DNA of 64,000 nucleotides from Burkholderia sp. TSV86 (GTDB taxonomy: Bacteria > Pseudomonadota > Gammaproteobacteria > Burkholderiales > Burkholderiaceae). Of this stretch, positions 19,454-31,901 are shown piece after piece (the first letter of the stretch is position 1; each line of letters opens with the position of its first letter). The stretch lies in contig NZ_LOWB01000075.1 in the NCBI RefSeq assembly GCF_001522865.1, positions 62,001-126,000 on the forward strand, given 5' to 3'. A model generated the notes under the pieces. It ran no database searches, was not told the origin of the DNA, and saw only the letters and a program-made list of their open reading frames with translations. The translations under genes were made by a program, and so were the position numbers.

Positions 19454-21058
19454 TTACGCCGCCGCGAGCCGCGGCGGCGCCGCTTCGCCTCCCGCAACAG
19501 CCTGCGCGGCGCGCGTATCGCCCAACTCGAACACCGCGACCGATCGCTGCAACTGCTCGGTCTGCTCGTTGAGCGCGCCGCCCGCCGCGGCAACCTCCTC
19601 GACCAGCGCGGCATTCTGCTGCGTCAATTGATCCATCTGCGTAACAGCCTGATTGACCTGCTCGATCCCCGCGCTCTGCTCGACCGACGCGGCCGTGATT
19701 TCCGTCATCGTTTGCGCGACCCGCTCGATCGACGCGGACACCGTGCGCATCGCACCGCCCGCGCGCTCGACAAGCTCCGAGCCGCCATTGATCTGCGCGA
19801 CCGACTCCTCGATCAGTACCTTGATTTCCTTCGCCGACTGCGCGCTGCGCTGCGCGAGCGCGCGCACCTCGCCCGCGACCACCGCGAAGCCGCGCCCCTC
19901 CTCGCCCGCGCGCGCCGCCTCGACCGCCGCGTTCAGCGCGAGGATGTTGGTCTGAAACGCGATCCCATCGATCACCGCGATGATTTCCGCGATCCGGCCC
20001 GAGCTATGCGCGATTCCGCGCATCTTGTCGATCACGTCGTCGACGATCGCTCGGCCTTCGTGGGTCGCCTGCAGCGCCTCGTCGGCGAGCGCGCTCGCCG
20101 CGCGCGCGCCGTCGCTGTTCTGCCGCACGGTCGCGGTCAACTGCTCCATGCTCGCGGCCGTCTCCTCGAGCGACGCCGCCTGGCTCGCGGTGCGCGCCGA
20201 CAAATCCGCATTGCCGCTCGCGATCTCGGCCGCGCCGATATGGATCGCGTCCGACGCGCCACGCACCGCGCGCACCGTCGCCGCAACGCTCGCCTGCATC
20301 GCGGCAAGCCCCTGCATCAGCCGGTCGATCTCGTATAGGCCGCGCGGCATGACCCGCTCATCGAGCCGGCCGCGCGCGATCCGCTCGAAATGCTTGCCCG
20401 CGTCGGCCAGCGGCGCGACGATCGCGCGCCGCGCCACAACGTAGATCGCCGCCGTGCACGCGAGCATCGCGGCGAACAACGCGACGCCGACCGCGTTGAA
20501 CCACGCGATGCCCGTATCGATCAGGCCGAACGCATTCTTGCTGACCTTGCCGCTGAAATCGGAGAACGTGCGCAGCTCGGTGAAATACGCATCTTGGATC
20601 GATTGCGTCGGCTGATCGAGGAACGCCTGCATGTTGTCCGTTTCGAGATATTGAATCAGTTCGTCGAGCGCGGCGCGATACTTCCGGTAGCGCTCGACAA
20701 GCGCTGCGGCGCGCGCCGTGTTCTCCGCGCCGATCGACGGCTCGGCCGTCAACGCCGCGAACGCGCGATCGGCGTTCGCAAGCTGATCGCGCACGTGGCG
20801 AAGCATGTCGGCGGGCTTCGGATCGCCGCGCACCATCCGCGTACTCGCGCGCGACAAATTCGTGCGCGCGTCGAGCATGTAATGGGTCGCCAGATTGGCG
20901 GCGTCGATTTGCCGGATCGCGACGCTGGACAGATCGTCGACGCCGCGACGCGTCGACGACAGCGCCCAAAAGCCGAGCCCGTCGATCGCCATCATGAATA
21001 GACAGAACACGACGAGCACGCCGAGCAAACCGGATGCGAGCTTGATTTTGTTGATCAT
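19454..21058 (-). CDS. Methyl-accepting chemotaxis protein (Tar-like)
   Basis: A 534-residue transmembrane chemoreceptor. TM1 is at about residues 10-30, a four-helix-bundle type periplasmic sensor follows, TM2 is at about 190-212 (GVALFAAMLACTAAIYVV), then a HAMP domain. The cytoplasmic signalling hairpin has the highly conserved tip sequence (IDGIAFQTNILALNAAVEAARAGE) and flanking methylation helices. The C-terminus (PPRLAAA) lacks the NWETF-type pentapeptide that tethers CheR and CheB. The ligand is unknown. It is preceded by GGAAATTC on the coding strand. Confidence 0.95.
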   Translation of the reverse strand: MINKIKLASGLLGVLVVFCLFMMAIDGLGFWALSSTRRGVDDLSSVAIRQIDAANLATHYMLDARTNLSRASTRMVRGDPKPADMLRHVRDQLANADRAFAALTAEPSIGAENTARAAALVERYRKYRAALDELIQYLETDNMQAFLDQPTQSIQDAYFTELRTFSDFSGKVSKNAFGLIDTGIAWFNAVGVALFAAMLACTAAIYVVARRAIVAPLADAGKHFERIARGRLDERVMPRGLYEIDRLMQGLAAMQASVAATVRAVRGASDAIHIGAAEIASGNADLSARTASQAASLEETAASMEQLTATVRQNSDGARAASALADEALQATHEGRAIVDDVIDKMRGIAHSSGRIAEIIAVIDGIAFQTNILALNAAVEAARAGEEGRGFAVVAGEVRALAQRSAQSAKEIKVLIEESVAQINGGSELVERAGGAMRTVSASIERVAQTMTEITAASVEQSAGIEQVNQAVTQMDQLTQQNAALVEEVAAAGGALNEQTEQLQRSVAVFELGDTRAAQAVAGGEAAPPRLAAA

Positions 21059-21276
21059 GAATTTCCGTTGGAGCCAAAAAAGAAGGGAGCTGCGTCGGCT
21101 TTAGCGGCATTTCGGCGGCGGACTTGAGCAATCCGGCCCGATCCCGCGATGAATTTCTTCGCCCGATTTCCTTGCGTAATGCCCATCCCATACCTAGAGT
21201 GGAGCGCAAAGGGCGGGATAGCGGCAGCGGCCTGCCGCATCGGCCGCTCGACTCAATCGAGAGCGAAGGAGCATCG

Positions 21277-21720
21277 ATGACCGACATCGTGGATCACGCG
21301 CGCGGCGCGTTGCGTGCGCAACCCTTCAGCATGCTGCTCGGCACCGAACTCGTGCACATCGGCGGCGACGAGGCGTCGCTGCGCCTGCCGATTCGCGAAG
21401 AACTCCGGCAGCAATACGGTTTCGTTCACGGCGGCGTCATCAGTTACCTTGCCGATAACGCGCTGACATTCGCCGGCGCGCTCGCGCTCGGGCCGCGTGT
21501 CGTGACGGGGGAATACAAGATCAATTACCTGCGCCCGGCCGTCAACGGCACGCTGATTGCGCGCGCGAAGCTGGTTTACCGGGGACGGAATCAAGCGACC
21601 TGCCAGTGTCACGTGTTCGTGATAGACGGCGACCACGAGCGGCTCGTCGCGGTCGCGCAGGGGACGATCAATCGGGTCGGGGATGGGCGGGAGGCGGGGG
21701 CGGTGGAGGAGAATGCGTAG
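21277..21720 (+). CDS. PaaI-like hotdog-fold thioesterase
   Basis: 147 residues from the ATG at 21277, behind AAGGA. The hotdog thioesterase signature is present: the QYGFVHGGVISYLADNA block holds the HGG turn and the Asp/Ala-rich central helix, and GEYKINYLRPA is the typical following strand. Such enzymes hydrolyse acyl-CoA thioesters in the cytoplasm. Its position beside the propionate operon, convergent with prpF, might be functional but is not evidence of it. Confidence 0.9.
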   Translation: MTDIVDHARGALRAQPFSMLLGTELVHIGGDEASLRLPIREELRQQYGFVHGGVISYLADNALTFAGALALGPRVVTGEYKINYLRPAVNGTLIARAKLVYRGRNQATCQCHVFVIDGDHERLVAVAQGTINRVGDGREAGAVEENA

Positions 21721-21936
21721 TGGCGGCCCGCTCGCGGCTGGGCCGGCGTGTGCCGGGAAAACGGCATGACGCCGACGCGCGAGGCTTCGTGAATCGCCGC
21801 GATTTGCCGCGATCCGTCAAGTAAATGGAATGACTCAGGAATGCCGCACTAGCGCGCGGCGAGCCTCTTGGTGCCACGTTTGCCCTATCTATCCATCCAC
21901 ACCACCGAACCGCGCCGGCACAGCCTAACCGCGCGA

Positions 21937-23124
21937 TCAATCCCCCGGCACCCGCACCCACCCCTCCATCAACACCCGCGCGCTGCGGCTCATGATCGCC
22001 TTGGTCACCACCCATTCGCCGTTTTCCTGCTGCGCCTGCGCGCCGACGCGCAGCGTGCCCGACGGATGCCCGAAGCGCACCGCCTGGCGCTCGCCGCCGC
22101 CTGCCGCCAGATTGACGAGCGTGCCCGGAATCGCCGCCGCGGTGCCGATCGCGACCGCCGCCGTGCCCATCATCGCGTGATGCAGCTTGCCCATCGACAG
22201 CGCGCGCACGAGCAAATCGATCTCCGCCGCCGCGACGCGCTTGCCGCTCGACGCAACATAATCGGCCGGCTTCGCGACGAACGCGACCTTCGGCGTATGC
22301 TGGCGCGTCGCGATTTCGTCTAGCGTCTTAATGAGCCCCATGCGCAGCGCGCCGTGCGCGCGAATCGTCTCGAATTTCGCGAGCGCGGCGGCGTCGCCGT
22401 TGATCGCGTCCTGCAACTCGGTGCCGGTGTAGCCGATCGCGGCCGCGTCGACGAAGATCGTAGGAATGCCCGCATTGATCAGCGTCGCCTTCAGCGTGCC
22501 GACGCCCGGCACCTCAAGATCGTCGACGACATGGCCGGTCGGGAACATCGCGCCGCCGCCGTCGCCGTCTTCGTCGGCGGCCGGGTCGACGAACTCGAGC
22601 TGTACCTCGGCGGCCGGGAACGTCACGCCGTCAAGCTCGAAATCGCCCGTTTCCTGCACCGCGCCGTTGGACACCGGCACATGCGCGACGATCGTCTTGC
22701 CGATGTTCGCCTGCCAGATCCGCACCGTCGCGATACCGTCACGCGGCACGCGCGCCGCATCGACGAGCCCGCCGCTGATCGCGAACGGCCCGACCGCCGC
22801 CGACAGGTTGCCGCAATTGCCGCTCCAGTCGACGAACGGCTTGTCGATCGACACCTGCCCGAACAGGTAATCGACATCGTGATCGGGCCGCGTGCTCTTC
22901 GACACGATCACCGTCTTGCTGGTGGACGACGTCGCGCCGCCCATCCCGTCGATCTGCTTGCCGTATGGATCGGGGCTGCCGATCACGCGCAGCAGCAGCG
23001 CGTCGCGCGCGGCGCCCGGCACGCGCGCGGCCTGCGGCAGATCGTCGAGGCGAAAGAACACGCCCTTGCTGGTGCCGCCTCGCATGTACGTCGCGGCAAT
23101 CCGGATTTGAGGGAGGTGAGCCAT
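21937..23124 (-). CDS. prpF: 2-methylaconitate cis-trans isomerase PrpF
   Basis: 395 residues from the ATG at 23124; the coding strand reads MAHLPQIRIAATYMRGGTSK. PrpF isomerises the trans-methylaconitate made by AcnD to the cis form in the 2-methylcitrate cycle for propionyl-CoA oxidation. The signature phrases MRGGTSKGVFFR, the GGATSSTSKTVIV block and WSGNCGNLSAAVGPFAI are all intact. It is the last gene of prpB-prpC-acnD-prpF, 259 bases after acnD. Presence of acnD plus prpF replaces the PrpD dehydratase found in enterobacteria. Confidence 0.96.
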   Translation of the reverse strand: MAHLPQIRIAATYMRGGTSKGVFFRLDDLPQAARVPGAARDALLLRVIGSPDPYGKQIDGMGGATSSTSKTVIVSKSTRPDHDVDYLFGQVSIDKPFVDWSGNCGNLSAAVGPFAISGGLVDAARVPRDGIATVRIWQANIGKTIVAHVPVSNGAVQETGDFELDGVTFPAAEVQLEFVDPAADEDGDGGGAMFPTGHVVDDLEVPGVGTLKATLINAGIPTIFVDAAAIGYTGTELQDAINGDAAALAKFETIRAHGALRMGLIKTLDEIATRQHTPKVAFVAKPADYVASSGKRVAAAEIDLLVRALSMGKLHHAMMGTAAVAIGTAAAIPGTLVNLAAGGGERQAVRFGHPSGTLRVGAQAQQENGEWVVTKAIMSRSARVLMEGWVRVPGD

Positions 23125-23383
23125 AGATATCCGTGTAGGTCCGATATAACGGGAATGGTGTCGAGCGGCCGGTGCGCGCTGCGCCGCCGGCCGTTCTGCT
23201 TCGTCATGCCGCCGCATGCCGGGCCGGCGCGGCGTGACCCGGCCCGGCGGTCCGCTGATGCGCGCCACCGCGGCAGAGGAACGGCCGGGCCGAGCGCACC
23301 CGGCCGCCCCCTAACGCCCTATGCTGCCGCACCGCCACGCCGCCCGCCGAGTCAAACCACGCGGCCCGGCGCGCGCCGCGCGT

Positions 23384-25981
23384 TCAAGCCGCCTTCGACG
23401 ATTCGAGGAAATCCTGCGCGAAACGCTGCAGCACGCCGCCCGCTTCGTAGATCGACACTTCCTCGGCGGTATCGAGCCGGCACGTCACGGGCGTCTCGAC
23501 ACGTTCGCCGTTCTTGCGGTGAATCACGAGCGTCAGCGTTGCGCGCGGCGTGCGCTCGCCGATCACGTCGAACGTCTCGGTGCCGTCGATGCCGAGCGTC
23601 AGGCGGTTCGTGCCCGGCTTGAACTCGAGCGGCAGCACGCCCATGCCGATCAGGTTCGTGCGGTGAATCCGCTCGAACCCCTCGGCGACGATCGCCTCGA
23701 CACCCGCGAGCCGCACGCCCTTGGCCGCCCAGTCGCGCGACGAGCCTTGCCCATAATCCGCGCCCGCGATCACGACGAGCGGCTGCTTGCGCGCCATATA
23801 CGTCTCGATCGCCTCCCACATCCGCGTGATGCGGCCTTCGGGTTCGATCCGCGCAAGCGACCCCGGCTTCACGTTGCCCGCCTCGTCGCGCACCATTTCG
23901 TTTTTCAGCGTCGGATTCGCGAACGTCGCGCGCTGCGCGGTCAGGTGATCGCCGCGATGCGTCGCATACGAATTGAAGTCTTCCTCCGGCACGCCCATCT
24001 TCGCAAGATACTCGCCCGCCGCACTGGTCGGCAGGATCGCATTCGACGGCGACAGATGATCGGTCGTGATGTTGTCGCCGAGCACGGCCAGCGCACGCAT
24101 GCCGTTGAGCGTGCGCTCGCCCGCGAGCGCGCCTTCCCAGTATGGCGGGCGGCGAATGTACGTGCTCCGCGGCCGCCAGTCGTACAGCGGCGCAGCCCGC
24201 TCGCCTGCGTGGGCGGGGCGCGCGAACATCGGTTCGTAGACCTGGCGGAATTGCTCGGGCTTCACGCTCGACGCAACGATCGCGTCGATTTCGTCGTCGC
24301 TCGGCCAGATGTCCTTCAACGTCACCGGCTTGCCATGCTGATCCACGCCGAGCGCGTCCTTCTCGATATCGAAGCGGATCGTGCCCGCGATCGCATACGC
24401 GACGACGAGCGGCGGCGACGCGAGAAACGCCTGCTTCGCATACGGATGAATGCGGCCGTCGAAGTTGCGGTTGCCCGACAGCACGGCGGTCGCATACAAA
24501 TCGCGCTCGACGATTTCCTGCTGGATCTTCGGATCGAGCGCGCCCGACATCCCGTTGCACGTCGTGCATGCGAACGCGACGATGCCGAAACCCAGCTTCT
24601 CCAGCTCCGGCAGCAGGTTCGCCTCGTTCAGATACAGCTCCACCGCCTTCGAGCCCGGCGCAAGCGAGCTCTTCACCCACGGCTTGCGCGCGAGGCCCCG
24701 CGCATTCGCGTTGCGCGCGAGCAGGCCCGCGGCGATCACGTTGCGCGGGTTACTGGTGTTCGTGCAGCTTGTAATGGCAGCGATGATCACCGCGCCGTCC
24801 GGCATCTCGCCCGCCTTCTGTTCCCACTTGCCGGCAATACCCCGCGCGGCGAGATCGGACGTCGGCAACCGCTTGTGCGGATTCGACGGGCCGGCCATGT
24901 TGCGCACGACCGACGACAGATCGAACGTCAGCGTGCGCTCGTACTGCGCGTGTTGCAGCGTATCGGCCCACAGACCCGCCTGCTTCGCATAGGTTTCGAC
25001 GAGTTTGACCTGCTCGTCGCTGCGCCCCGTCAGGCGCAGATAATCGATCGTCTGCCCGTCGATGAAGAACATCGCGGCCGTCGCGCCGTATTCGGGCGCC
25101 ATGTTCGAGATCGTCGCGCGATCACCGAGCGTGAGGCTCGCCGCGCCGTCGCCGCGAAATTCCAGATACGCGCCGACCACCTTCTCGCGGCGCAGGAACT
25201 CGGTCAGCGCGAGCACGATGTCGGTCGCGGTGATGCCGGGCTGCCGCCTGCCGGTCAGCTCGACGCCGACGATATCCGGCAGCCGCATCCACGACGCGCG
25301 GCCGAGCATCACGTTCTCCGCCTCCAGCCCGCCCACGCCGATCGCGATCACGCCGAGCGCATCGACGTGCGGCGTGTGGCTATCGGTGCCGACGCAGGTG
25401 TCCGGATACGCGACGCCGTCGTGCAGCTGAATCACGGGCGACATTTTCTCCAGATTGATCTGGTGCATGATGCCGTTGCCGGGCGGAATCACATCGACGT
25501 TCTCGAACGCGCGCTTGGTCCAGTCGATGAAATGGAAACGATCTTCGTTGCGGCGATCCTCGATCGCGCGGTTCTTCGCGAACGCGTGCGGATCGAAGCC
25601 GCCGCATTCGACCGCAAGCGAATGATCGACGATCAATTGCACGGGCACGACCGGATTGACCTTCGCCGGATCGCCGCCGCGTTCGGCAATTGCGTCGCGC
25701 AGGCCCGCGAGATCGACGAGCGCGGTCTGGCCGAGAATGTCGTGGCAAACGACGCGCGCCGGATACCACGGAAAATCGCGCTCGCGCTTGCGCTCGACGA
25801 GCTGGCGCAGCGAATCATCGAGGATCGCCGGATCACAGCGCCGCACGAGGTTTTCGGCGAGCACGCGCGACGTGTAGGGCAGCGTGTCGTAAGCGCCCGG
25901 GCGGATCGCGTCGACGGCGGCGCGCGCGTCGAAGAAATCGACCGACGCACCGGGCAGGGGTTTGCGGTAAGCAGTATTCAT
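23384..25981 (-). CDS. acnD: Fe/S-dependent 2-methylisocitrate dehydratase AcnD
   Basis: 865 residues from the ATG at 25981, the usual AcnD length. It dehydrates 2-methylcitrate to trans-2-methylaconitate. It is aconitase-like: the [4Fe-4S] ligand cysteines lie in TSCTNTSNP and ACTTCNGMSG, and the C-terminal swivel domain carries GADYGQGSSRDWAAKG. Substrate-loop phrases such as CVGTDSHTPHVDALGVIAIGVGGLEAE are intact. Adjacency to prpF and prpC distinguishes it from a TCA-cycle aconitase. It is the third gene in the operon, 113 bases after prpC. Confidence 0.96.
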   Translation of the reverse strand: MNTAYRKPLPGASVDFFDARAAVDAIRPGAYDTLPYTSRVLAENLVRRCDPAILDDSLRQLVERKRERDFPWYPARVVCHDILGQTALVDLAGLRDAIAERGGDPAKVNPVVPVQLIVDHSLAVECGGFDPHAFAKNRAIEDRRNEDRFHFIDWTKRAFENVDVIPPGNGIMHQINLEKMSPVIQLHDGVAYPDTCVGTDSHTPHVDALGVIAIGVGGLEAENVMLGRASWMRLPDIVGVELTGRRQPGITATDIVLALTEFLRREKVVGAYLEFRGDGAASLTLGDRATISNMAPEYGATAAMFFIDGQTIDYLRLTGRSDEQVKLVETYAKQAGLWADTLQHAQYERTLTFDLSSVVRNMAGPSNPHKRLPTSDLAARGIAGKWEQKAGEMPDGAVIIAAITSCTNTSNPRNVIAAGLLARNANARGLARKPWVKSSLAPGSKAVELYLNEANLLPELEKLGFGIVAFACTTCNGMSGALDPKIQQEIVERDLYATAVLSGNRNFDGRIHPYAKQAFLASPPLVVAYAIAGTIRFDIEKDALGVDQHGKPVTLKDIWPSDDEIDAIVASSVKPEQFRQVYEPMFARPAHAGERAAPLYDWRPRSTYIRRPPYWEGALAGERTLNGMRALAVLGDNITTDHLSPSNAILPTSAAGEYLAKMGVPEEDFNSYATHRGDHLTAQRATFANPTLKNEMVRDEAGNVKPGSLARIEPEGRITRMWEAIETYMARKQPLVVIAGADYGQGSSRDWAAKGVRLAGVEAIVAEGFERIHRTNLIGMGVLPLEFKPGTNRLTLGIDGTETFDVIGERTPRATLTLVIHRKNGERVETPVTCRLDTAEEVSIYEAGGVLQRFAQDFLESSKAA

Positions 25982-26094
25982 GGCGTGGGGACACACAAGT
26001 AACGATCGGCGCCCGGCGGCAACGCTGCCGCGCGGGCAAACGCGCCGGCGAACGCGCGGCGCGGGCATCGCGCCCTGGCGCCGCGCCGGCCCGC

Positions 26095-27267
26095 TCAGCG
26101 TTTCTCGATCGGCACGAATTTCAGGTTTTCCGGGCCGGTGTAGTTCGCGCTCGGTCGGATGATCTTGTTGTCGATCCGCTGCTCGATGATATGCGCGCTC
26201 CAGCCGGACGTGCGCGCGATCACGAACAGCGGCGTGAACATCGCGGTCGGCACGCCCATCATCCGGTATGACACGGCGCTGAACCAGTCGAGGTTCGGGA
26301 ACATCTTCTTCGCGTCCCACATCACCGATTCGAGCCGCTCGGCGATGTTGAACAGCTTCATGTCGCCCGCCTCCTTCGACAGCTTGCGCGCGATCTCCTT
26401 GATCACCTTGTTGCGCGGATCGGAGATCGTGTAGACCGGGTGGCCGAAGCCGATCACCACTTCCTTGTTCTCGACGCGGCGGCGAATATCGGCCTCTGCT
26501 TCGTCGGGCGTGCGGTAGCGGCTTTGAATCTCGTAGGCGACTTCGTTCGCGCCGCCGTGTTTCGGCCCGCGCAGCGCGCCGATCGCGCCGGTGATCGCAG
26601 AATAAATGTCCGAGCCCGTACCGGCGATCACGCGGCCGGTGAACGTCGACGCGTTGAATTCATGCTCCGCGTACAAGATCAGCGACGCGTGCATCGCCGC
26701 CACCCACGATTTCGACGGCTCCTTGCCGTGCAGCAGATGCAGAAAGTGGCCGCCGATCGAATCGTCGTCGGTTTCGGTCTCGATCCGGCGGCCGTTGTGC
26801 GAATAGTGATACCAGTACAGCAGCATCGAGCCGAGCGATGCCATCAGCCGGTCCGCGATATCGCGCGCGCCCGGCAGATTGTGATCGTCCTTCTCGGGCA
26901 GCACGGTGCCGAGCACCGACACGCCGGTGCGCATCACGTCCATCGGATGCGCGGACGCGGGCACCCATTCGAGCGCGGCCTTCACGTTCGCCGGCAGCCC
27001 GCGCAGCGCGCGCAGCTTGGTCTTGTACGCGGCGAGTTCGGTCGCGTTCGGCAGCGTCTCATGCACGAGCAGGTGTGCAATTTCCTCGAATTCGCTCGAG
27101 CCGGCGATATCGAGAATGTCGTATCCGCGGTAATGCAGGTCGTTGCCAGTCTTGCCGACCGTGCACAGCGCGGTGTTGCCCGCCGCAACGCCCGACAGCG
27201 CGACCGATTTCTTCGGCTTGAAACCGCCCGCCGCGCTCGTTGCCGTTGCTTCTTTCGTCTCGCTCAT
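26095..27267 (-). CDS. prpC: 2-methylcitrate synthase
   Basis: 390 residues from the ATG at 27267, with AGGAG upstream. It condenses propionyl-CoA with oxaloacetate. Citrate-synthase-family motifs are intact, including the active-site GPKHGGANE and the [12 protein letters not shown] block. The short length and the operon with prpB and acnD mark it as the methylcitrate type rather than the TCA enzyme. It follows prpB by 44 bases. Confidence 0.96.
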   Translation of the reverse strand: MSETKEATATSAAGGFKPKKSVALSGVAAGNTALCTVGKTGNDLHYRGYDILDIAGSSEFEEIAHLLVHETLPNATELAAYKTKLRALRGLPANVKAALEWVPASAHPMDVMRTGVSVLGTVLPEKDDHNLPGARDIADRLMASLGSMLLYWYHYSHNGRRIETETDDDSIGGHFLHLLHGKEPSKSWVAAMHASLILYAEHEFNASTFTGRVIAGTGSDIYSAITGAIGALRGPKHGGANEVAYEIQSRYRTPDEAEADIRRRVENKEVVIGFGHPVYTISDPRNKVIKEIARKLSKEAGDMKLFNIAERLESVMWDAKKMFPNLDWFSAVSYRMMGVPTAMFTPLFVIARTSGWSAHIIEQRIDNKIIRPSANYTGPENLKFVPIEKR

Positions 27268-27311
27268 TGTTCGTTCTCCTGGGGTTCGAATCCTTGAATC
27301 CGGGGGCCGCT

Positions 27312-28205
27312 TCAGTTGCGGCCTTCGCTGAAGAGCCGGTCGAGCTTCTCTTCGTATGCGTAATAGCCGAGATAATCGTAGAGTTCCGCGCGCGTTTGCA
27401 TCGTCGGCACCGCGGCTTTTTGCGTGCCGTCGCGGCGCACCGTTTCATAGAAGTTCAGCGCGGCCTTGTTCATCGCGCGGTAGGCGCCACAGCAATAAAG
27501 CGCGATGTCGACGTTCGCGCTCTTGAGTTCGTCCGTCGTGAAGAACGGCGTCGAGCCGAACTCGGTCAGGTTCGCGAGAATCGGCACCTTGACGGCCGCC
27601 TTGAAACGCCGGTAATCGTCGAGCGTCTTCATCGCCTCGGGGAAGATCATGTCCGCGCCCGCCTCGACATAGGCAACCGCGCGCTCGATCGCCGAATCGA
27701 GCCCCTCGGCCGCGGCCGCGTCGGTGCGCGCCATGATGACGAAGCCGTCGTCGGTGCGTGCGTCGACGGCCGCCTTGATCCGATCGACCATCTCGCCGGC
27801 CGGCACGCATTCCTTGCCGGGCCGGTGGCCGCAGCGCTTCTGCCCGACCTGATCCTCCAGATGCACGGCCGCGACGCCCGCCTTGATGAACGAGCGGATC
27901 GTGCGCGCGATATTGAACGCGCCGCCCCAGCCCGTATCGATATCGACGAGCAGCGGCAGGCTGGTCGCGTTGGTGATCCGGTTCGCGTCGATCAGCACGT
28001 CGTCCATCGTGCTGATGCCCAGATCGGGAATGCCCAGCGAATTCGCGGCAACGCCGCCGCCCGACAGATAAACCGCCTTGAAACCGACCGCCTCGGCCAT
28101 CTTCGCGGCATACGCGGTGATCGCGCCGACCACTTGCAGCGGCTGCTCGGCCGCGACGGCCGCGCGGAACTTCGCGCCCGCGCTGGTAGGTTGTGGGTTG
28201 CTCAT
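27312..28205 (-). CDS. prpB: 2-methylisocitrate lyase
   Basis: 297 residues from the ATG at 28205, preceded by AGGAGGAG. It splits 2-methylisocitrate into pyruvate and succinate. The isocitrate-lyase-superfamily catalytic signature KRCGH is at residues 123-127. Metal-binding DIDTGWGG and the [16 protein letters not shown]-terminal block are typical of PrpB. It is the first gene of the operon, about 20 bases downstream of the predicted start of a sigma-54 promoter. Confidence 0.97.
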   Translation of the reverse strand: MSNPQPTSAGAKFRAAVAAEQPLQVVGAITAYAAKMAEAVGFKAVYLSGGGVAANSLGIPDLGISTMDDVLIDANRITNATSLPLLVDIDTGWGGAFNIARTIRSFIKAGVAAVHLEDQVGQKRCGHRPGKECVPAGEMVDRIKAAVDARTDDGFVIMARTDAAAAEGLDSAIERAVAYVEAGADMIFPEAMKTLDDYRRFKAAVKVPILANLTEFGSTPFFTTDELKSANVDIALYCCGAYRAMNKAALNFYETVRRDGTQKAAVPTMQTRAELYDYLGYYAYEEKLDRLFSEGRN

Positions 28206-28234
28206 CGACTCCTCCTGAAAGATGGCCGCTATTC

Positions 28235-28250
28235 AGCAAAGACTGGGCCA
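28235..28250 (-). promoter_or_regulatory. Sigma-54 promoter of the prpB operon
   Basis: On the minus strand the sequence is TGGCCCAGTCTTTGCT: GG, exactly ten bases, then GC, close to the RpoN consensus TGGCAC-N5-TTGC. It lies about 30 bases before the prpB start, giving a very short leader. The divergent gene encodes PrpR, a sigma-54-dependent activator, as in other prp systems. Confidence 0.8.
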
Positions 28251-28315
28251 GCTTACCCGCCTCGCGCTAACGTGCTGATTCTGCACTCATTCCCGGTTCG
28301 GCGCTCGACGCCGAT

Positions 28316-28333
28316 GATTTCAGTTTCGAAATC
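28316..28333. promoter_or_regulatory. Inverted repeat, candidate PrpR activator site
   Basis: GATTTC-AGTTTC-GAAATC forms an inverted repeat (28316-28321 with 28328-28333) with the perfect core TTTCGAAA (28324-28331). It lies roughly 65-80 bases upstream of the sigma-54 promoter and within 100 bases of the prpR start. That is the expected location of an enhancer-like site for PrpR. The assignment is by position only. Confidence 0.45.
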
Positions 28334-28414
28334 AAAATTCCATATTTGCAATCATCGCGCGATAATGGCACGGTCTTCACTTCGTCCGGCGCGCCCGAGC
28401 GCCGCCCCGCCCCG

Positions 28415-30490
<2,076 letters not shown>

Positions 30491-30662
30491 CGCACCGCAG
30501 GCCAACGCCGCGGCCAACGCGATTCACGGGTGCGTCACTGCGCGGCGCCGCACGGCACGGCACACGCGCAAAATACACGCGTTCGAACCGCAAACCGCCA
30601 CGCGCCCGTTCATTCATCGAACGTCCGCGCCGCGCCGGCCACGCACCCTACACGTCCTGCCG

Positions 30663-31487
30663 CTACGTGCCCCGCTTGCTCGCGATGAAATGGAACCATG
30701 CTTCGCCGCTCAAATCCTGATCGTCCCGCAACTGCCTGCCCGTTGAACTACCAAATGCGGCTTGCAGATGAAAGCCCGCTGCGTCCAATTGCCGCCGCTG
30801 AGTAGCGAAATCGGTGTAGGTGACGAGAATTCCAAACTTATGCGCCGCGCACACGCGCCGCGCATATCCGTCGAATTCCTGATTCAAACGCGAATTGCGC
30901 CAGTAATTCAACGTGCTGATCGGCACCGTATAGACGATTCTTGCCGCATCGATCGCCGTGACCAGCGGATTGGCCGAACGCCGCGGCCACCGAATCAACT
31001 GCGCAGGCCCCTCCCGGTAGCTCGGCCCGGCGAGATTGTGCGTCGAGAACCACATAAGACCGCCCGGTTTCAGCACGCGCGCAAATTCGTTCAGCACCGA
31101 TACGCGGCCGTCGTGATCCACCGCGTCGATGCCGTTGTAGCTGAATACGACGAGCGAAAAGCTGCCGTCCGCGAACGCAGATAGATCACGTGCATCCATC
31201 AAATAGACACGCGTATCCGGATGATTGCGCCGGCAAACGTCGACCAGCTCGCTTGTGTAATCGACGGCAATATAGTCGTCACCAAGCGTCTTCAACAGCG
31301 GCACGGTGCGCCCGCCGCCCACGCCGACATCGAGAATCGGTCCGCCGTCCACCCGCTGGGCCAACCATTCGAACGCCGCCGCCTCGCCGGGATCGGTCCA
31401 GCCCGATGCGTTCCCATACGCGCGCAGCGAACTGGAACTGCGCCATGCTGCCTGATTGATGCGATCCTGCTCCAAGCCCTTATCCAT
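30663..31487 (-). CDS. Class I SAM-dependent methyltransferase
   Basis: 274 residues from the ATG at 31487, preceded by a purine-rich GAGAGAGGGCGGG. The SAM-binding motif I is ILDVGVGGG, motif II is around YIAVDYTSELVDVCRR, and motif IV is SLVVFSYNGIDAVD. The substrate is unknown. It is convergent with prpR and divergent from an acyl-CoA ligase. It may be a tailoring enzyme of the peptide cluster, 6 kb to the right on the same strand, but two plus-strand genes and an Nramp gene lie between, so membership is open. Confidence 0.88.
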   Translation of the reverse strand: MDKGLEQDRINQAAWRSSSSLRAYGNASGWTDPGEAAAFEWLAQRVDGGPILDVGVGGGRTVPLLKTLGDDYIAVDYTSELVDVCRRNHPDTRVYLMDARDLSAFADGSFSLVVFSYNGIDAVDHDGRVSVLNEFARVLKPGGLMWFSTHNLAGPSYREGPAQLIRWPRRSANPLVTAIDAARIVYTVPISTLNYWRNSRLNQEFDGYARRVCAAHKFGILVTYTDFATQRRQLDAAGFHLQAAFGSSTGRQLRDDQDLSGEAWFHFIASKRGT

Positions 31488-31901
31488 CCCGCCCTCTCTC
31501 TGCCGGTCCGTTCAGTGACGTTCCGTGCTGCATGGAGTCCGCTTCGAGTATGCGACGCCACCACGCGTATCTGTGTGTTGAGGATTACACATTGGATTGC
31601 TCGCATCGAACGATGCAGTCCCGTTCCGCGCACGGGGCCGGCGAGATTTGCCGCAACGCCAAGGCCGGCTCGCGCCGCCTCCCGTCTGACGGCGGTTCGG
31701 CCGTCTACTGCGAACCTTTCGATCAAGCTTCAGTGGCCAATCTCGTGTATGGTCCTGCTAGGACACTCGCCAATCCGCCCACACACGCACCTTCGGGCGC
31801 TCTAAGCAACAAGCAGGCGAAGTCGTGGAGTCGCAGATCGTCAGGAGCGGCCGGCCTCTCGATCCCGGCACTGAGCGCAACTCTGTCGTCGACGAGGCCA
31901 C
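31488..31901. other. Divergent promoter region, methyltransferase/acyl-CoA ligase
   Basis: 414 bases between two divergently transcribed genes. It must hold promoters for both. I see no convincing open frame. GAGG stands four bases before the ligase ATG. No clear operator palindrome was picked out by eye. Confidence 0.5.

Noticed and set aside
21059-21276. A flagellar sigma-28 promoter for the chemoreceptor
   Set aside because: TCAAGT and GCCGAAAT occur on the minus strand but are only five bases apart, too close for a sigma-28 promoter.
23321-26002. A very long plus-strand open frame (about 890 codons) opposite acnD
   Set aside because: The translation is Arg/His/Ala-rich with no domain pattern; it mirrors codon bias of the real gene on the minus strand.
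28360-28385. TGGCACGG before prpR as a second sigma-54 promoter
   Set aside because: The -12 GC is missing at the required distance; only the -24-like half is present.
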